This document shows positions 45,132-56,683 of a stretch of 64,000 bases of DNA, one piece after another; the first letter of the stretch is position 1, and the number at the start of each line of letters is the position of its first letter. The notes under the pieces were generated by a model that saw only the letters and a list, made by a program, of their open reading frames with translations, was not told the DNA's origin and searched no databases. The stretch comes from Ailanthus altissimus (Eukaryota > Streptophyta > Magnoliopsida > Sapindales > Simaroubaceae): positions 18,759,501-18,823,500 of the forward strand of contig OX327711.1 in assembly GCA_946807835.1 (NCBI GenBank), given 5' to 3'. Both the position numbers and the translations under genes were made by a program.

Positions 45132-45907
45132 TGTGAGATTGTTGATTGAAAATCATCAAAATATGATTTGGAGATTAAGCCAAGTGCGTAGGGTGTGTAC
45201 GGATCGAAGACGGACGAGAAAGGAGGCGAAAAACGAAGAAGGGCGCACCAGGCGCTAGCGCCGCTGCGCCCAGTCCAGAACCTGAGTGCCGTGGCTCCCA
45301 GTCTAGAACCTGAGCACCGTGGCACCAGGAAGCCAGCGCTCAGCAGAAGCGCGCCAGTACCGCGGCGCTAGAGACAGGAACAGTATCTCGAAATAAGGAA
45401 ACTTTCTTATTTTGTCTCCCACTTGTTTCAGGACTCTCTAATACGACTCCCATACGTATAGGGTAAACTTAGGTCATCTCAAAGCCTATATAAAGGCTAT
45501 CAATTGGCTTATAAACACATCTTGGTGATCAAAATATAGATTTAGGTGATCTTGACAATCGTGGTGATCAAAATATAGATCTAGGTGATCTTGACAATCT
45601 TGGTCATCTTTGTGATCAACAAGAGATCTTTGTGGTTTTTTGTGAGAGAAAATTCCTAGAGTGTAAGAGAGAGTGTTCTTTGTGATCTTTCTTGTAATAG
45701 ACATACTTTGTGTTTGTCTTGTAATTCATAATAAAAGAAGAGTGTGATCTTGATCCGCAGTGGACGTAGGCAAGTTGCCGAACCACGTAATTCTTTGTGT
45801 GTTCTTCTTCTACCCCTTTCTTTCTTTTATTTTTTTAATAACTTGTTCTGTATTATTATATTATTTGGGTGAATTTTTTTGCTTGTTTGTGTGCTTCCAC
45901 TTTAACA
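45132..45907 (+). repeat. 5' LTR, 776 bp
   Basis: TGTGAGATTGTTGATTG...TTTAACA. It contains a GC-rich GCGCT block (about 45240-45370), a TATA box CCTATATAAAGGC (about 45485-45497) and two tandem 39-bp units from 45523, each with GGTGATCAAAATATAGAT and GGTGATCTTGACAATC. Confidence 0.92.
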
Positions 45908-45910
45908 AAC

Positions 45911-45922
45911 TAGTATCAGACC
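45911..45922 (+). other. Degenerate primer-binding site
   Basis: TAGTATCAGACC against the usual TGGTATCAGAGCC. The first G has become A. Confidence 0.7.
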
Positions 45923-45939
45923 TTTGGTTCTAAGCAGAT

Positions 45940-48900
45940 ATAGCCACACCCAAGTACGAGGTAGAGAAATTCAATGGTATGAATGACTTCAATCTGTGGA
46001 AGATAAAGGTTAAGGCATTGTTGGTGAGCCAAAGGCTTGATTCGGCATTAGAGGAGACTGCAGCTCCATCTAGTGATGAAGAGAAGATGCCAGAGTCATC
46101 TAGAGCAGAAGCAGAAAGAAGAGACATTCAAGAAATAGCTCATATCACAATCGTTTTGTCATTGAGTGATGAAGTACTAAGGGAAGTAGCAGGTGAAACG
46201 ACGGAAATAGGTCTTTGAAAGAAGCTTGACTCTCTTTATATGAGAAAATCGTTGGCCAACATATTACATATAAAGAAGAAGCTATATCAGCTATCCATGT
46301 CAGAGGGGACGCCAATGAAAGACCATATAGATGCCTTAAATAAGATCATCTTTGATCTTGAGTCTATCAACATCAAGATAGAAGATGAAGATAGAGCAAT
46401 TATCCTGCTGAATTCACTCCCCAAGAGCTATGAGAGTTTTGTTGATACACTACTCTACGGCGGGGAGAATTTAACGATGAGTGATGTGAAATCATCATTA
46501 AACTCAAAGTTATTAGAAAAGCAGACCGAGGGCAATATAAAAAGTTTATCTGAAAGAGGAAGGCCTTTATATAGAGATGGGAAGAAAAAAGGCTCAAGGT
46601 CGAAGTTTAGGACTCCTAGGAAGTGTTATTGCTGCAAGAAAGATGGGCACTTTATAAAGGACTGTCCTGAGAAGAGAGCACAAGACAAGAAGAAAGCGGA
46701 TGCTGCGCTTGCCTATGATGATAGCTATGACAACACAGAGACACTCGTCGCTACTGATGGTAAGAACTCTGAACAATGGGTTCTTGATTCTGGTTGCACT
46801 TTTCACATGTGCCTGCACAAGTCTTGGTTTACAAATTTCCAGCCAATTAGTGGTGGTAAGGTATTAATGGGTAATGACATTGCATGTCAAATAATGAGAA
46901 TTGGTAGTGCTAAACTTAGGCTACATGATGGACGAGTGAGAGAGTTGACAGATGTTAGGTATGTTCTTGACTTGAAGAGAAACTTGATCTCACTAGGGAC
47001 TCTAGACCAGAATAGGTGTTCCATCAGAATCGACAGAGAAATTTTGAGAGTTTTGAAAGGTTTCATGGTGGTAATGAGAGGAGAGAAGTACAAAGGGGTT
47101 TATGTGCTTAAGGGTGAAGTCATGAGTGGTTCTACACTATTTTCTGTAGATGATGAGAGTATGCAAACCAAGTTGTGGCATCTTAGACTGGCACATCTAG
47201 GCAAGAGAAACCTAAAGGAGTTATATAGTCAAAAGGCGTTTGGTGAGGATAAGTTCCAGCCCTTGGAGTTTTGTGAGCATTGTGTGCTTGGCAAAGCACA
47301 TAGCGTGAGGTTTAATACGGCAAGCACAAGACTAAGGGGACTCTTGACTACATACACTTGGATCTTTGGGGACCAGCTCAGACAGCTACTCGTGGTGGTC
47401 CTAAGTATTTTCTTAGCTTGATTGATGACTATTTAAGGAAGCTGTGGGTCTATGTGTTGAAGAGCAAAGATTAAGCCTTTGAAGTATTCAAGACTTGGAA
47501 GGTTCTTGTTGAGAATCAGATTGGCAAAAGGGTAAAGAGGCTGAGAACTGACAACGGCCTCGAATTTTGCAACAGAGAGTTTGATGGGTTTTATGCCAAG
47601 CATAGGATTGTAAGGCATAGAACAGTAAGATCAACACCGCAACAGAATGGGGTAGCTGAGAGGATGAACAGGACCCTACTTGAAAGGGTTAGATGCATGC
47701 TTACCAATGCGAAGATGTCTAAAATATTCTGAGGAGAAGCTATAGTGACTGCAGCTTACTTGATTAATAGAAGTCCCTCCTCAGCAATTGACTTCAAGAC
47801 GCCAGAAGAGAAATGATCTGGCAATCCTCCAAAGTATGACCACCTCAGAATATTTGGTTGCCCTACCTTTGTACATGTTAAGGAGAAAAAGTTGGAACCT
47901 AGAGCTTTCAAAAGGGTATTTATAGAATATCCCGAATGAGTAAAAGGATACAAGGTATGGTGTAAAGCCTTAACACCACCAAAGAGTATCATAAGCCGTG
48001 ATGTGACGTTCGATGAGATGACGATGCTGAAAACCTCCTAAGAATATGAGAAAGAAGAACCTGTGACCAAGGAAGACTCAACACCCGAGTCAATAGAAGT
48101 TGAAGTAGAGCCTGAAAATGGATCTGATATGCCCCCAGATCAACACTTCAATGAAGAGATCCTTGAAGATGAACTAAGAACACTGGCGAGTTCCTCCAAG
48201 TCCACCTAAAAGAAGACTAGAACTCCTAAGTTAGAACTTGAAAAGTACCAGCTTGCTAGAGACAGGCTAAGGAGAACGATTAACCCACCAGTCAGGTATG
48301 CACAAGCAGACTTAGTTGCTTATACTTTTAATTTTGTTTACACTCTTGAGTATGATGAGCCTATGACATATGGTGAGGCTATAAAGAGTGAAAACAAGAA
48401 AGAATGGCAACAGGCCATAGAAGAAGAAATTTGTTCTCTTAGGAAAAACAATACCTGAAAGTTGGTGGAAAAACTTCAAAAGAAGTTAGTCGGGTGCAAG
48501 TGGGTGTATAAGGTGAAGGAGGGGATACCGGGGATTGAGCCTATGAGATTCAAGGTTAGGTTAGTAGCACAAGGTTTTATTAAGAGAGAGGGAGTCGATT
48601 TTCATGAGATATTCTCTCTAGTTGTCAAGCACACATCTATTAGGATTTTGTTAGCCATATGTGCAAACCTTGATTTATATCTAAAGCAGATGGATGTAAA
48701 GACAGCTTTTCTACATGGAGAGCTTGAAGAAACGATATACATAGCACAGCCGCAAGGGTTCGGGGAGCCCAGAAAAGAAGATCATGCTTGTTTGCTAAAG
48801 AAGTCATTATACGGGTTAAAGCAATCACCTAGACAGTGATATAGGAGATTTGATGAATTTATAATGGCTTATGGCTTTAGTAGGAGAAAGTATGACGTAT

Positions 48901-49924
48901 GCGTATACTTCAAGAACATAAGTTGTGGGATGAAGTATTTGCTTCTATACGTCGATGATATGTTGAACGCGTGTAAGAATATAGAAGAAATACAAAAGCT
49001 CAAGAAGCAATTGAGTGGCGAGTTTAAAATGAAGGATTTGGGAGTAGCGAAGAGAATTTTGGGTATGGATATTGTGAGGGAAAGAAGAGATGTTATCTTC
49101 TTGTCCCAACAGCGATATATAGTCAAAATGTTAGAGAAGTTTGGTATGTCAAATGCGAAGGCTGTCTCTACTCCTTTGGCCATGCATTTCAGACTTTCAG
49201 CAGCACAGTCGCCGATATTTGATGAGGAGAAACTGCAGATGAGTAAAGTACCGTATGTAAGCGCTGTGGGGAGCATTATATATGCAATAGTTTGCACAAG
49301 ACCAGATATAGCACAGGCTGTGAGTGTGGTGAGTAGATACATGGCGAATTCAGGAAAAGATCACTGGCTTGCAGTAAAGTGGATTCTGAGATATTTCAGG
49401 GGAACGTTGAATCACGGGTTAGTATATAAGAGGGATAAGGACAACAATGAAATGGTAAGAGGGTACGTAGACTCAGATTATGCAGGTGATCTTGACAAGA
49501 GAAGATCGTTAACGGGCTACGTATTCACAGTGTTTGGGTATAGTGTGTGTGTTGGAGATCAGTTCTACAACATGTGGTTGCACTATCTATCACAAAGGCG
49601 GAGTACATAGCTGTTGGTGAAGCTATCAAGGAGGCCGTGTGGTTAAAAGGCATATGCGCGGAGGTATTGGCTAGTAAAGATGTGAACACCGGTGTGTATT
49701 GTGATAGTCAGAGTGCCATACACCTAAGCAAGCATCAAATGTTCCATAAGAGATCGAAACACATTGATGTGAGGCTTCATTACATTCGAGAGATTGTCCA
49801 AAGTGGTGAAGCTAGTATAACAAAGATAGCGTCATCTAAAAACCCTTCTGATATATTGACTAAGCCACTACTCTCGGTTAAGTTCGTCCTATGCAAGAAC
49901 TTAACCAGAGTTACTACTTTGTGA
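45940..49924 (+). pseudogene. Copia gag-pol of the 45-kb element
   Basis: Domain order: gag (VEKFNGMNDFNLWKIKVK near the start; zinc knuckle CYCCKKDGHFIKDC at about 46624-46665), protease (VLDSGCTFHMC, catalytic Asp kept), pre-integrase (LWHLRLAHLGKRNLKEL, CEHCVLGKAH), integrase core (RTDNG, QQNGVAERMNR), RT (LVAQGF, MDVKTAFLHGELEE, LLYVDDML) and RNase H (YVDSDYAGDLDKRRSLTGY, SITKAEYIA). The expected start codon reads ATA at 45940. Stops replace Trp codons at 46216, 47730, 47814, 48456 and 48837. Single-base frameshifts lie near 47328 and 49550. It is dead. Confidence 0.9.
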
Positions 49925-49993
49925 GAGTGACTAAAGATGCGGAAATAAGAGATCGAGTTGCTTGATGGATGATTTTGAATCAAGGAGGAGATT

Positions 49994-50707
49994 TGTGAGA
50001 TTGTTGATTGAAAATCATCGGAATATAATTTAGAGATCAAGTCAAGTGCATAGGGTGCGTACGGATCGAAGACGGAGGCGAAAGAAGGCGAAAAACAAAG
50101 AAGGGCGCACCAGGCGTCAGCTCTGCGGCGACTAGGTGTGAGCGCCGCGACGCCCAGTCCAGAACCTGAGCGCCACGGTGTCAGGACGCCAGCGTCGCAG
50201 TGCTCAGAAGAAGCCCGCCAGCGTCGCGGCGCTGGAGACGGGAACAGTATCTCGAAATAAGGAAACTTCCTTATTTCATCTGTCACTTGTTTCAGGACTC
50301 CCTAATACGTCTCCCACAAGTATAGGGTAAACTTAGGTCGTCCCAAAACCTATATAAAGACTATCAATTGGCTTGTAAACACATTTTGGTGATCAAAATA
50401 TAGATTTAGGTGATCTTAACAATCTTGATGATCAAAATATAGATCTAGGTGATCTTGACAATCTTAGTAATCTTTGTGATCGTAATTTTTTGTGTGTTTT
50501 TCTTCATAATTTTTTGTGTGTACCTTATGATTCATAATAAGAGAAAAATGTGATTTTGATCCGCCGTGAACGTAGGTAAGTTGTCGAATCACGTAATTTT
50601 TTAAGTATTTTTCTTCTACCCCTTTCTTTCTTTTATTTCTTAATAACTTGTATTATTATATTACTTAAATAAATATTTTTACTTATTTGTGTACTTCTGC
50701 TTTAATA
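49994..50707 (+). repeat. 3' LTR, 714 bp
   Basis: Aligns with the 5' LTR from TGTGAGATTGTTG to TTTAATA. It lacks part of the segment corresponding to 45605-45720, has several substitutions in the GC-rich block, and its last dinucleotide is TA instead of CA. Confidence 0.9.
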
Positions 50708-50712
50708 ATTAT

Positions 50713-51657
50713 GAAAATAACTAAACCAATTTATTTTATTTTGCATCACGGAGATAAAAGAAGAATCATTTTTGTGTGCAGCGCTGCAACATAAAGCTGT
50801 TCCAATTTTTTATACTCTTCAAGTTTTTCTTACATGTTCCAAGTTATTGTTTTAATTTTTTCGAAATAAACAACAAAAATAATAATAAAAAATGACACAG
50901 CTTGATTAAAGTTTAGCTGCTGCACTCCAGTGTTATCCAAGGATAGAATAGCCTACATAATAATACCATTATTATTATAAAGCAAGAGAATTAAGAACCA
51001 ATTCCCAAAAGCTGGAAGAATACGTCCAAAATCAATAAACTCAACTGCCACTAAAAGAAAAAGGATCATTTTCTCGTTTCTTCCGTCGACTTATTTATGT
51101 TTTTCTTATATCAACAAATTTTTTTTAAATTTTTGTTGTTAAATTAAATTTTTTATTTAATTTAATTTTCAGTTCTGACGTTGCTGGCTCTGTTTCTCAA
51201 TCAAACTTTGAAGGTAAGCTTTGAAATTTTTATTAGAGTAACTTTTGCTTTTATTAATTTGCTGTCAATTTCTGGTTAGCGTATTTCTAATTTGTCTACA
51301 CGGTCTCAAATTTTATCATGAGTTAGGATTTTTATCCGTTGGTTTTTATTTAATTTAATGGTATAAAGTTGATAATATTAAATGTTATTTTGAACTTTAA
51401 ATTTAAATTATTGAATTGTATAAAACTGATGAATAAAAATTTTAGTCGCAATATTAAGTAAAAAATTTAAATTAAAAATAAATATTATTTTGTTCTAATA
51501 AACATTATAGCTAATCGTAGAATGAGCACTTTGATACATGAATTATTTTTATAATATTTGATAAATAGTGATAAAATTGTGAATTAATTATATGATAATA
51601 TAATAATATTATTTATTATACAGTGAATTGACGTCCACCCACATCAAATCATCTATA
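50713..51657. other. Intergenic DNA, no gene seen
   Basis: AT-rich. No coding or repeat match was recognised. Confidence 0.5.
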
Positions 51658-51662
51658 TATAT

Positions 51663-52456
51663 TGTTGAAGAAATTATCATTTTTTATTTAAGATTAGGCA
51701 AAAAAAAAAAGATTTTAAATTTAATTTTGAACTCTAATTTTATTAAACAATGAAATAATTTGTATATCAAATAAAATAATAAAAATTTAAAATAGAAAAT
51801 AAAAAGTACAACACAATTACTTATGTAGTTCAACCAATAGTCTATATCAACAGTGAATTCAAGGATCCTAACATCTCTTATTAACTCCCTAAATATTTTA
51901 TAAGAAAAATTCAATAAAAAAATTCTCAAAATGACCTAATGTTTAGTGAATATTTACTCTACCACAAATAATAAATACCTAAACAACAGTTTCACCCTAA
52001 TGCACATAAGCACTTAGGTCTACCTAGTTATTCTCTCTTCTTAGAATTTTTCTTAATGCTTGATCTCAGTTAAAGAGTTTATAAGTGTATATATAGGTGT
52101 TATTTCGTGCCTACTAACCCTATTTCTTATTATAGTAAGAGTCCACTTATTTTAGAAGTTCAAAATTTTCCAAAATTTAAAATTCGAATAAAAAACGGTG
52201 CAGCGCTGGAGTTCTGTTCTATGAGCCACGGCGCTCAGCTCTCGATACCGCAGCGCTAGTCCCTATTCTAGCTTCGTGATTTTTCTCACTTCCTTCGTGT
52301 CTTCAAGTCTCGTTTCACTTTCTCCTTCATGTCCCACAAGTCCTAAACCTCTTCATACGTGTCTCACACGTTCTAGACTTCTTGTGACTCTCTCATTTGA
52401 TATTCATCTCAATTCTTGTCCAAAAAAAAAATTGTTGAATCGATAAATCTCCAACA
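51663..52456 (-). repeat. 3' LTR of the deleted copia (794 bp)
   Basis: On the minus strand it starts TGTTGGAGATTTATCG at 52456 and ends TTCAACA at 51663. It carries about 200 bp near 51700-51920 that the other LTR lacks, including the TTACTTATGTAGTTCAACC motif shared in other LTRs as a CACGTAATT / GTTCGGCAA-type block. Confidence 0.75.
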
Positions 52457-52599
52457 AACCATTCCTTGATTAAAAATCTTCCAAATAAGAAACCTTCTAG
52501 ATCCGATCCACACCAATACTCTATCACCTGGAGTTGAGTCTAGTTAAGTCTCCATTTAACTTTCTCCGGGATAATGACTTTGGTCTCCAAAGACATTTG

Positions 52600-53830
52600 T
52601 GCACCTCGCATAGGGTATGAAAGTATTACACTCTTTTTTACCCTTATCACCTCGGTGAACACAGTTTAGATGTTGCCTAGTGGTCTACATTACCTCAATA
52701 CCCTGCATTGGGCCACTCATGGCCATTCGAGTAAGCATATAGAGCCCCTCATTTTGATTCTCACCCTCAAGTTTTGTAGGTCCTTTCTCTACCCTTAGTT
52801 TTTCTTTTTCCACTTTAACCGAATACCCTTCCTTATCTAACTTGCCTAGGGATATCAAGTTCCCCCTCAATTTAGAAATATGCCTTACACCATGTAGGTC
52901 CTTAGTTTCTTAACCTTGCATCTCCAGCCTTATGTCACTAACTCCTATGATCTCACAAGTCACGTCATTCCCCATTAGAGCTTTACCTCTCTTAACTTTG
53001 TAGTTGGTAAACATCGATTAGTCGAGACATATATGGATGTTATACCTCGAATCTAGTATCTATTTGCTAACATACTTTTCCCTTGAGGCTATCAATATGT
53101 CTACAACTTCGGTATATTCCCCAAGAGTACTGATTGCTACCCACCTCCCTTAGCCTTTTAATTTCAGAAAATCCTTCACAAAGTGCCTGTCCTTATTACA
53201 AAGGAAATACTTCTTAAATCTCCTCATTGATTGGTCGCTCTTCCTCCCTTGTGCAAGCAATGCTGTTTCACTTTCGAACTCCGATCTCTATCAATTTCTT
53301 TGAGTTCAATGATACCTTGACATCATTCATCGTTAAGGACTCCTTACCATACAGCAACGTATCCACAAATCTTTCATAACTTTTTAACAATGAATTTAAT
53401 AGGAATATACCCTTGTCTTCATCCCCAGTCTTGATGCCCAATTGCTCGTGACATATGATAATCTTGTTGAACTCGCCAATGTGGGCTCTAAATGAAGATC
53501 CCTCGTGCATTGTTAACTGATGCAGTTTCTTCTTCGCAAGAAATCTATTTGCAAGAGACTTCTTCATGCATAAAGCCTCGAATCTCTTCCATAGCCCCAA
53601 AGTGGTTTCTTTATCACCAACTTCCCTTAATATTTCGTCACCCAACGCTAGAATTATAGTGTTGTGATTTTTTTTTAATCTTATCCCAATCTTTCTGCCC
53701 AAACTTTGAGGTTATTGTCTCTTCGTTAGTTGAGGAACTAGCTTCCTTCAAGGTTGAGTCTAGCCCTTCCTTTATTAGTAGAGCCCTAACCACTTTCTCC
53801 AAAGATTGAAGTCATTCATTTCATTAAACT
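52600..53830 (-). pseudogene. Copia gag and protease scraps (minus strand)
   Basis: Gag runs from about 53830 down to 53260 (HNTIILALGDEILREVGDKE, then SLANRFLAKKKLHQLTMHEG and LLNSLLKSYERFVDTLLYGK). A zinc-knuckle and protease remnant follows, then NLISLGKLDKEGYSVKVEKE near 52860-52800. Pol sequence stops before the pre-integrase HLRLAHLG-type block. Frames are broken. Confidence 0.75.
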
Positions 53831-53833
53831 TTT

Positions 53834-53845
53834 GCTCTGATACCA
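53834..53845 (-). other. Primer-binding site
   Basis: The minus strand reads TGGTATCAGAGC exactly, 3 nt inside the LTR edge at 53849. It is complementary to the 3' end of initiator Met tRNA. Confidence 0.85.
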
Positions 53846-53848
53846 GTT

Positions 53849-54458
53849 TGTTGATGGAGGAATCGTCTTTCTCAATTGGAGATTAGGTTAAAGCGAAGAA
53901 CCCTATATTTAGTGAACCCTTACTCTACCACAAACAATGAACACCCAAACGACAATTTCACCATAGCACACACAAACACTTAGTGTCTATTCAGTTTTTT
54001 CTTCTTCTTAGAGTCTCTCTTAATGTTTGATATCAACTTAAGAGTTTTTAAGTGTATAAATAGAGGTTATTTCGTACCTACTAATTCTATTCCTTATTGA
54101 AGTAAGAGTCCACTTGTTTTGGAAGTCCAAAACTTTTCAAAACTCAAAATTCAAATCAAAAACAAAATACTCCTTCGCTCCGGCGCCACGGCACTGAGCC
54201 TTTACGAGTCCAGCGCTGGGAACCTAGCGTTGTAGCGCTCAGCTCCCGGCACAGTAGCACTGGTCCCTGTTCTAGCTCCGAGCTTTTTCTTGCTTCCTTC
54301 ACGTCTTTGAGTCCTATTTCACTTTTTCTTTCGTGTCCCACACGTCCTAGACTTCTCCATACGTGTTTTATATATTTTAAACTTCTTGTGACTCTCTTCT
54401 TTTATATTCATATCAATTCTTATCCCAACAAAATTATTGAATCACTAAATCTCTAATA
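53849..54458 (-). repeat. 5' LTR of the deleted copia (610 bp)
   Basis: Runs from TATTAGAGATTTAG (54458) to CATCAACA (53849) on the minus strand. It has the same GC-rich CAGCGCTGG block (about 54170-54270) as the partner LTR (about 52195-52260). It lacks about 200 bp present in the partner. Confidence 0.8.
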
Positions 54459-54463
54459 TATAT

Positions 54464-55325
54464 TTATATATATATATAATAGTGCTACACTTTTTAAGTT
54501 TATATTTTTAATAATGATGTGCAAAGTAATTATTGAGTGTAATAGATAATTTTAAAATTTACACAATTTTAATATCTAATAGTTATTTGACATATCATTA
54601 ATTAAAATATAATTTAGGATACAACTTTAGATATATAATATTATATATATATATATAATTAATCTAATAGACTACGTAATTCACCGCATAATGAATTTTT
54701 AGAAATATAACAATATTATGTAGTACATTATAAATTGTGTAAAAATTATAAAAAATTATGAATTTATAAAACAATAATATGTGATTATTCACAATATAAT
54801 AAATTACATAATTTATTATATATATATAGATATAAGGATGTGATATAAGGATGACAAGTATTGCCGAAAGTTTTAAGTTATTTTGAGAGTGCTATGTTTT
54901 ACTTACTTTTTGAATTTAGATGGGATAGAATTTTATTGAATTATTTTAAATTATTGAATTATTAAATGTGTAAAACATGCTTTCAATTTTCAAAGGGCAG
55001 AGGCAAATTCAAGGGCAAGCCCACCGGTATAAACTAGCTATCTGCTCCAGCTGAAGATGTGCGTAAGTTCCCCTGCATCTAATTTTCCTTTTTATATTGA
55101 ACTATGTTTTAAAACTACTTTATGCTGTGAAAGGTAGTTATGATTTGATTCTGAGTGAAGGAAATTATGATTATTTTGTGACTGCTGTTTATTACTTGCT
55201 AACAACATTTGTAGTTACTTGAAACTCAACTTTCATTTTCAAATACCCAAGGAGTTGCAGATCAAGAATTGATAAATAAATCACTTGAATCGGCTCTTTG
55301 AACTTGTAATTACGAAATCAGCTAA
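54464..55325. other. AT-rich DNA and 5' flank of UGT pseudogene 2
   Basis: A/T repeats fill 54470-54840. From about 55040 the sequence resembles the flank of the intact UGT gene (GAAGATGTGC / GAAGATATTC, AGTTCCCCTG, TCTAATTT), including a probable leader intron (55063-55260). Confidence 0.5.
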
Positions 55326-56683
55326 ATGGATGGTGACAGAACGTTCCACATAGCCATGTATCCATGGTTTGCAATGGGACATTTTAACCCATATCTCGAA
55401 ATCGCCAATAAGCTTGCAGGGAGAGGCCACAAAATCTCCTTTATATTACCAGCTAAAACTAAAGCGAAAATTGAGCCTTCAAATCTTCACAGAGATCTCA
55501 TCACTTTCATTCCAATCACTGTTCCTCCCGTTGATGGCCTTCCTCCTGGAGCTGAAACAACAAATGATGTTTCTTCCCCATTGTATCCCCATCTCGTCAC
55601 TGCCATGGATTTAACTCAGCTTGCACTCGGAGCTATTCTTCGTGACCTCAAACCCGATTTCGTCTTCTTTGATTTCACTTATTGGTTGCCTCCATTAGCA
55701 CGAAAGCTGGATATTGCATTGTTAGTCCTGCGAGTATTGGGTTCGTCCTAAGCCCGGAAAGGAAACTTCATGTGGAAATGTTGCCATTAGCTTCTTTGAT
55801 GAAACCTCCGCAAGGTTTTCCGCCATCAAGGATCAAGTTGAGTGCCCACGAAGCAAGAGGAATAGTTGCTGGGGCTGTTAACGACTTTGGCGGCCTTACA
55901 CTGGTCGCACGACTATCAATCGGCTTAAGGGAGTGCGACGCTATTGGTTTCAAAACATGCAGAGAGCTTGAAGGGGCATATTGCGATTATATTGAGAGAC
56001 AATTTGTAAAGCCAGTGATCTTGTCAGGGCCTGCTTTGCCACAGCCTTCTCCATTGGCTTTAGAGGAACGATGGGAGACGTTATTGGGTAGTTTTAAGCC
56101 TAAAAGTTTGGTATTTTGTGTATTTGGAACTGAGTGTATCCTCGAGAAGGACCAGTTTCAAGAATTGGTTTTAGGCTTCGAGCTTACTGGTTTGCCCTTT
56201 TTTGCTGCGTTGAAACCACCAATGGGATATGATACAATAGAGTCGGCATTGCCTAAAGGGTTTGCAGAAAGAGTAGAAGGAAGAGGATTTGTTCATGGAG
56301 GTTGGGTTCAGCAGCAGTTAATCTTGAAGCATCCTTCTGTTGGGTGTTTTGTTACTCATTGTGGACCAGCATCACTATCAGAGGCTATGGTGAATGAATG
56401 CCAATTGGTGCTGCTGCCAAATGTCAATGACCAAATTATCAATGCAAGGTTTATGGCTGAAGATCTCAAAGTTGGAGTGGAGATTGCGAGAGGTGAAGAG
56501 GATGGATCATTTACAAGGGAAGGTGTATGCAATGCTGTGAAGGCGGCAATGGATGATCACAGTGAAGTTGGGAAAGAGATAAGGGAAAATCATGCTAAGT
56601 GGAGGGAGTTCTTATTAAACCCAGGGCTTGAAAATTCATATATTGATGGATTTGTTCGGAAGTTGCAAGACCTTTTGAACTGA
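55326..56683 (+). pseudogene. UGT79-type glycosyltransferase pseudogene 2 (16-bp deletion)
   Basis: Nearly full length and very close to the intact gene. The sole clear defect is a 16-bp deletion around 55712, inside the sequence equivalent to residues 129-136 (LGIKSIVY) of the intact enzyme. It shifts the frame: the first frame ends at 55751, and the remainder is open from 55682 to the TGA at 56681. His (MGH) and Asp (FFDFTYWLP) are kept, and the PSPG box starts with the usual Trp (GWVQQQ). An intron or alternative start could in theory rescue it, but no splice sites fit. It is likely a recent pseudogene. Confidence 0.85.

Larger units (their letters stand above)
45132..50707 (+). mobile_element. 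Complete but inactive Ty1/copia retrotransposon, 5.6 kb
   Basis: The 5' LTR (45132-45907) and 3' LTR (49994-50707) flank a gag-pol region in copia order. The 5-bp target duplication ATTAT lies at 45127-45131 and 50708-50712. A degenerate primer-binding site and a polypurine tract (AAGGAGGAGATT before 49994) are in place. The LTRs differ by substitutions and a length difference (776 against 714 bp), which means substantial age. Confidence 0.93.
51663..54458 (-). mobile_element. Internally deleted Ty1/copia element, minus strand, 2.8 kb
   Basis: LTRs at 51663-52456 and 53849-54458 flank only 1.4 kb of internal sequence: primer-binding site, gag, a scrap of protease/pre-integrase, then 3' non-coding DNA. 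Integrase, RT and RNase H are absent. A 5-bp repeat TATAT flanks it (51658-51662 and 54459-54463), although the surroundings are AT-rich, so this is weaker than usual. It could only have moved with help from a related element. Confidence 0.82.

Noticed and set aside
47320..47421. A shared frameshift after the pre-integrase region in two copia copies, looking like programmed frameshifting
   Set aside because: The two elements lack different single bases a few nucleotides apart (one before CACAAG, the other after ACTAAG), so the shifts are independent decay, not a conserved signal.
49780..50286. 168-aa minus-strand ORF over the 3' LTR of the 45-kb copia
   Set aside because: It lies across the LTR boundary and the RNase H end on the opposite strand; the GC-rich LTR block simply lacks stops.
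55682..56683. 333-aa ORF taken as a complete short glycosyltransferase
   Set aside because: It lacks the N-terminal acceptor half with the catalytic His and only opens because of the 16-bp deletion; its initial residues are out-of-frame UGT sequence.
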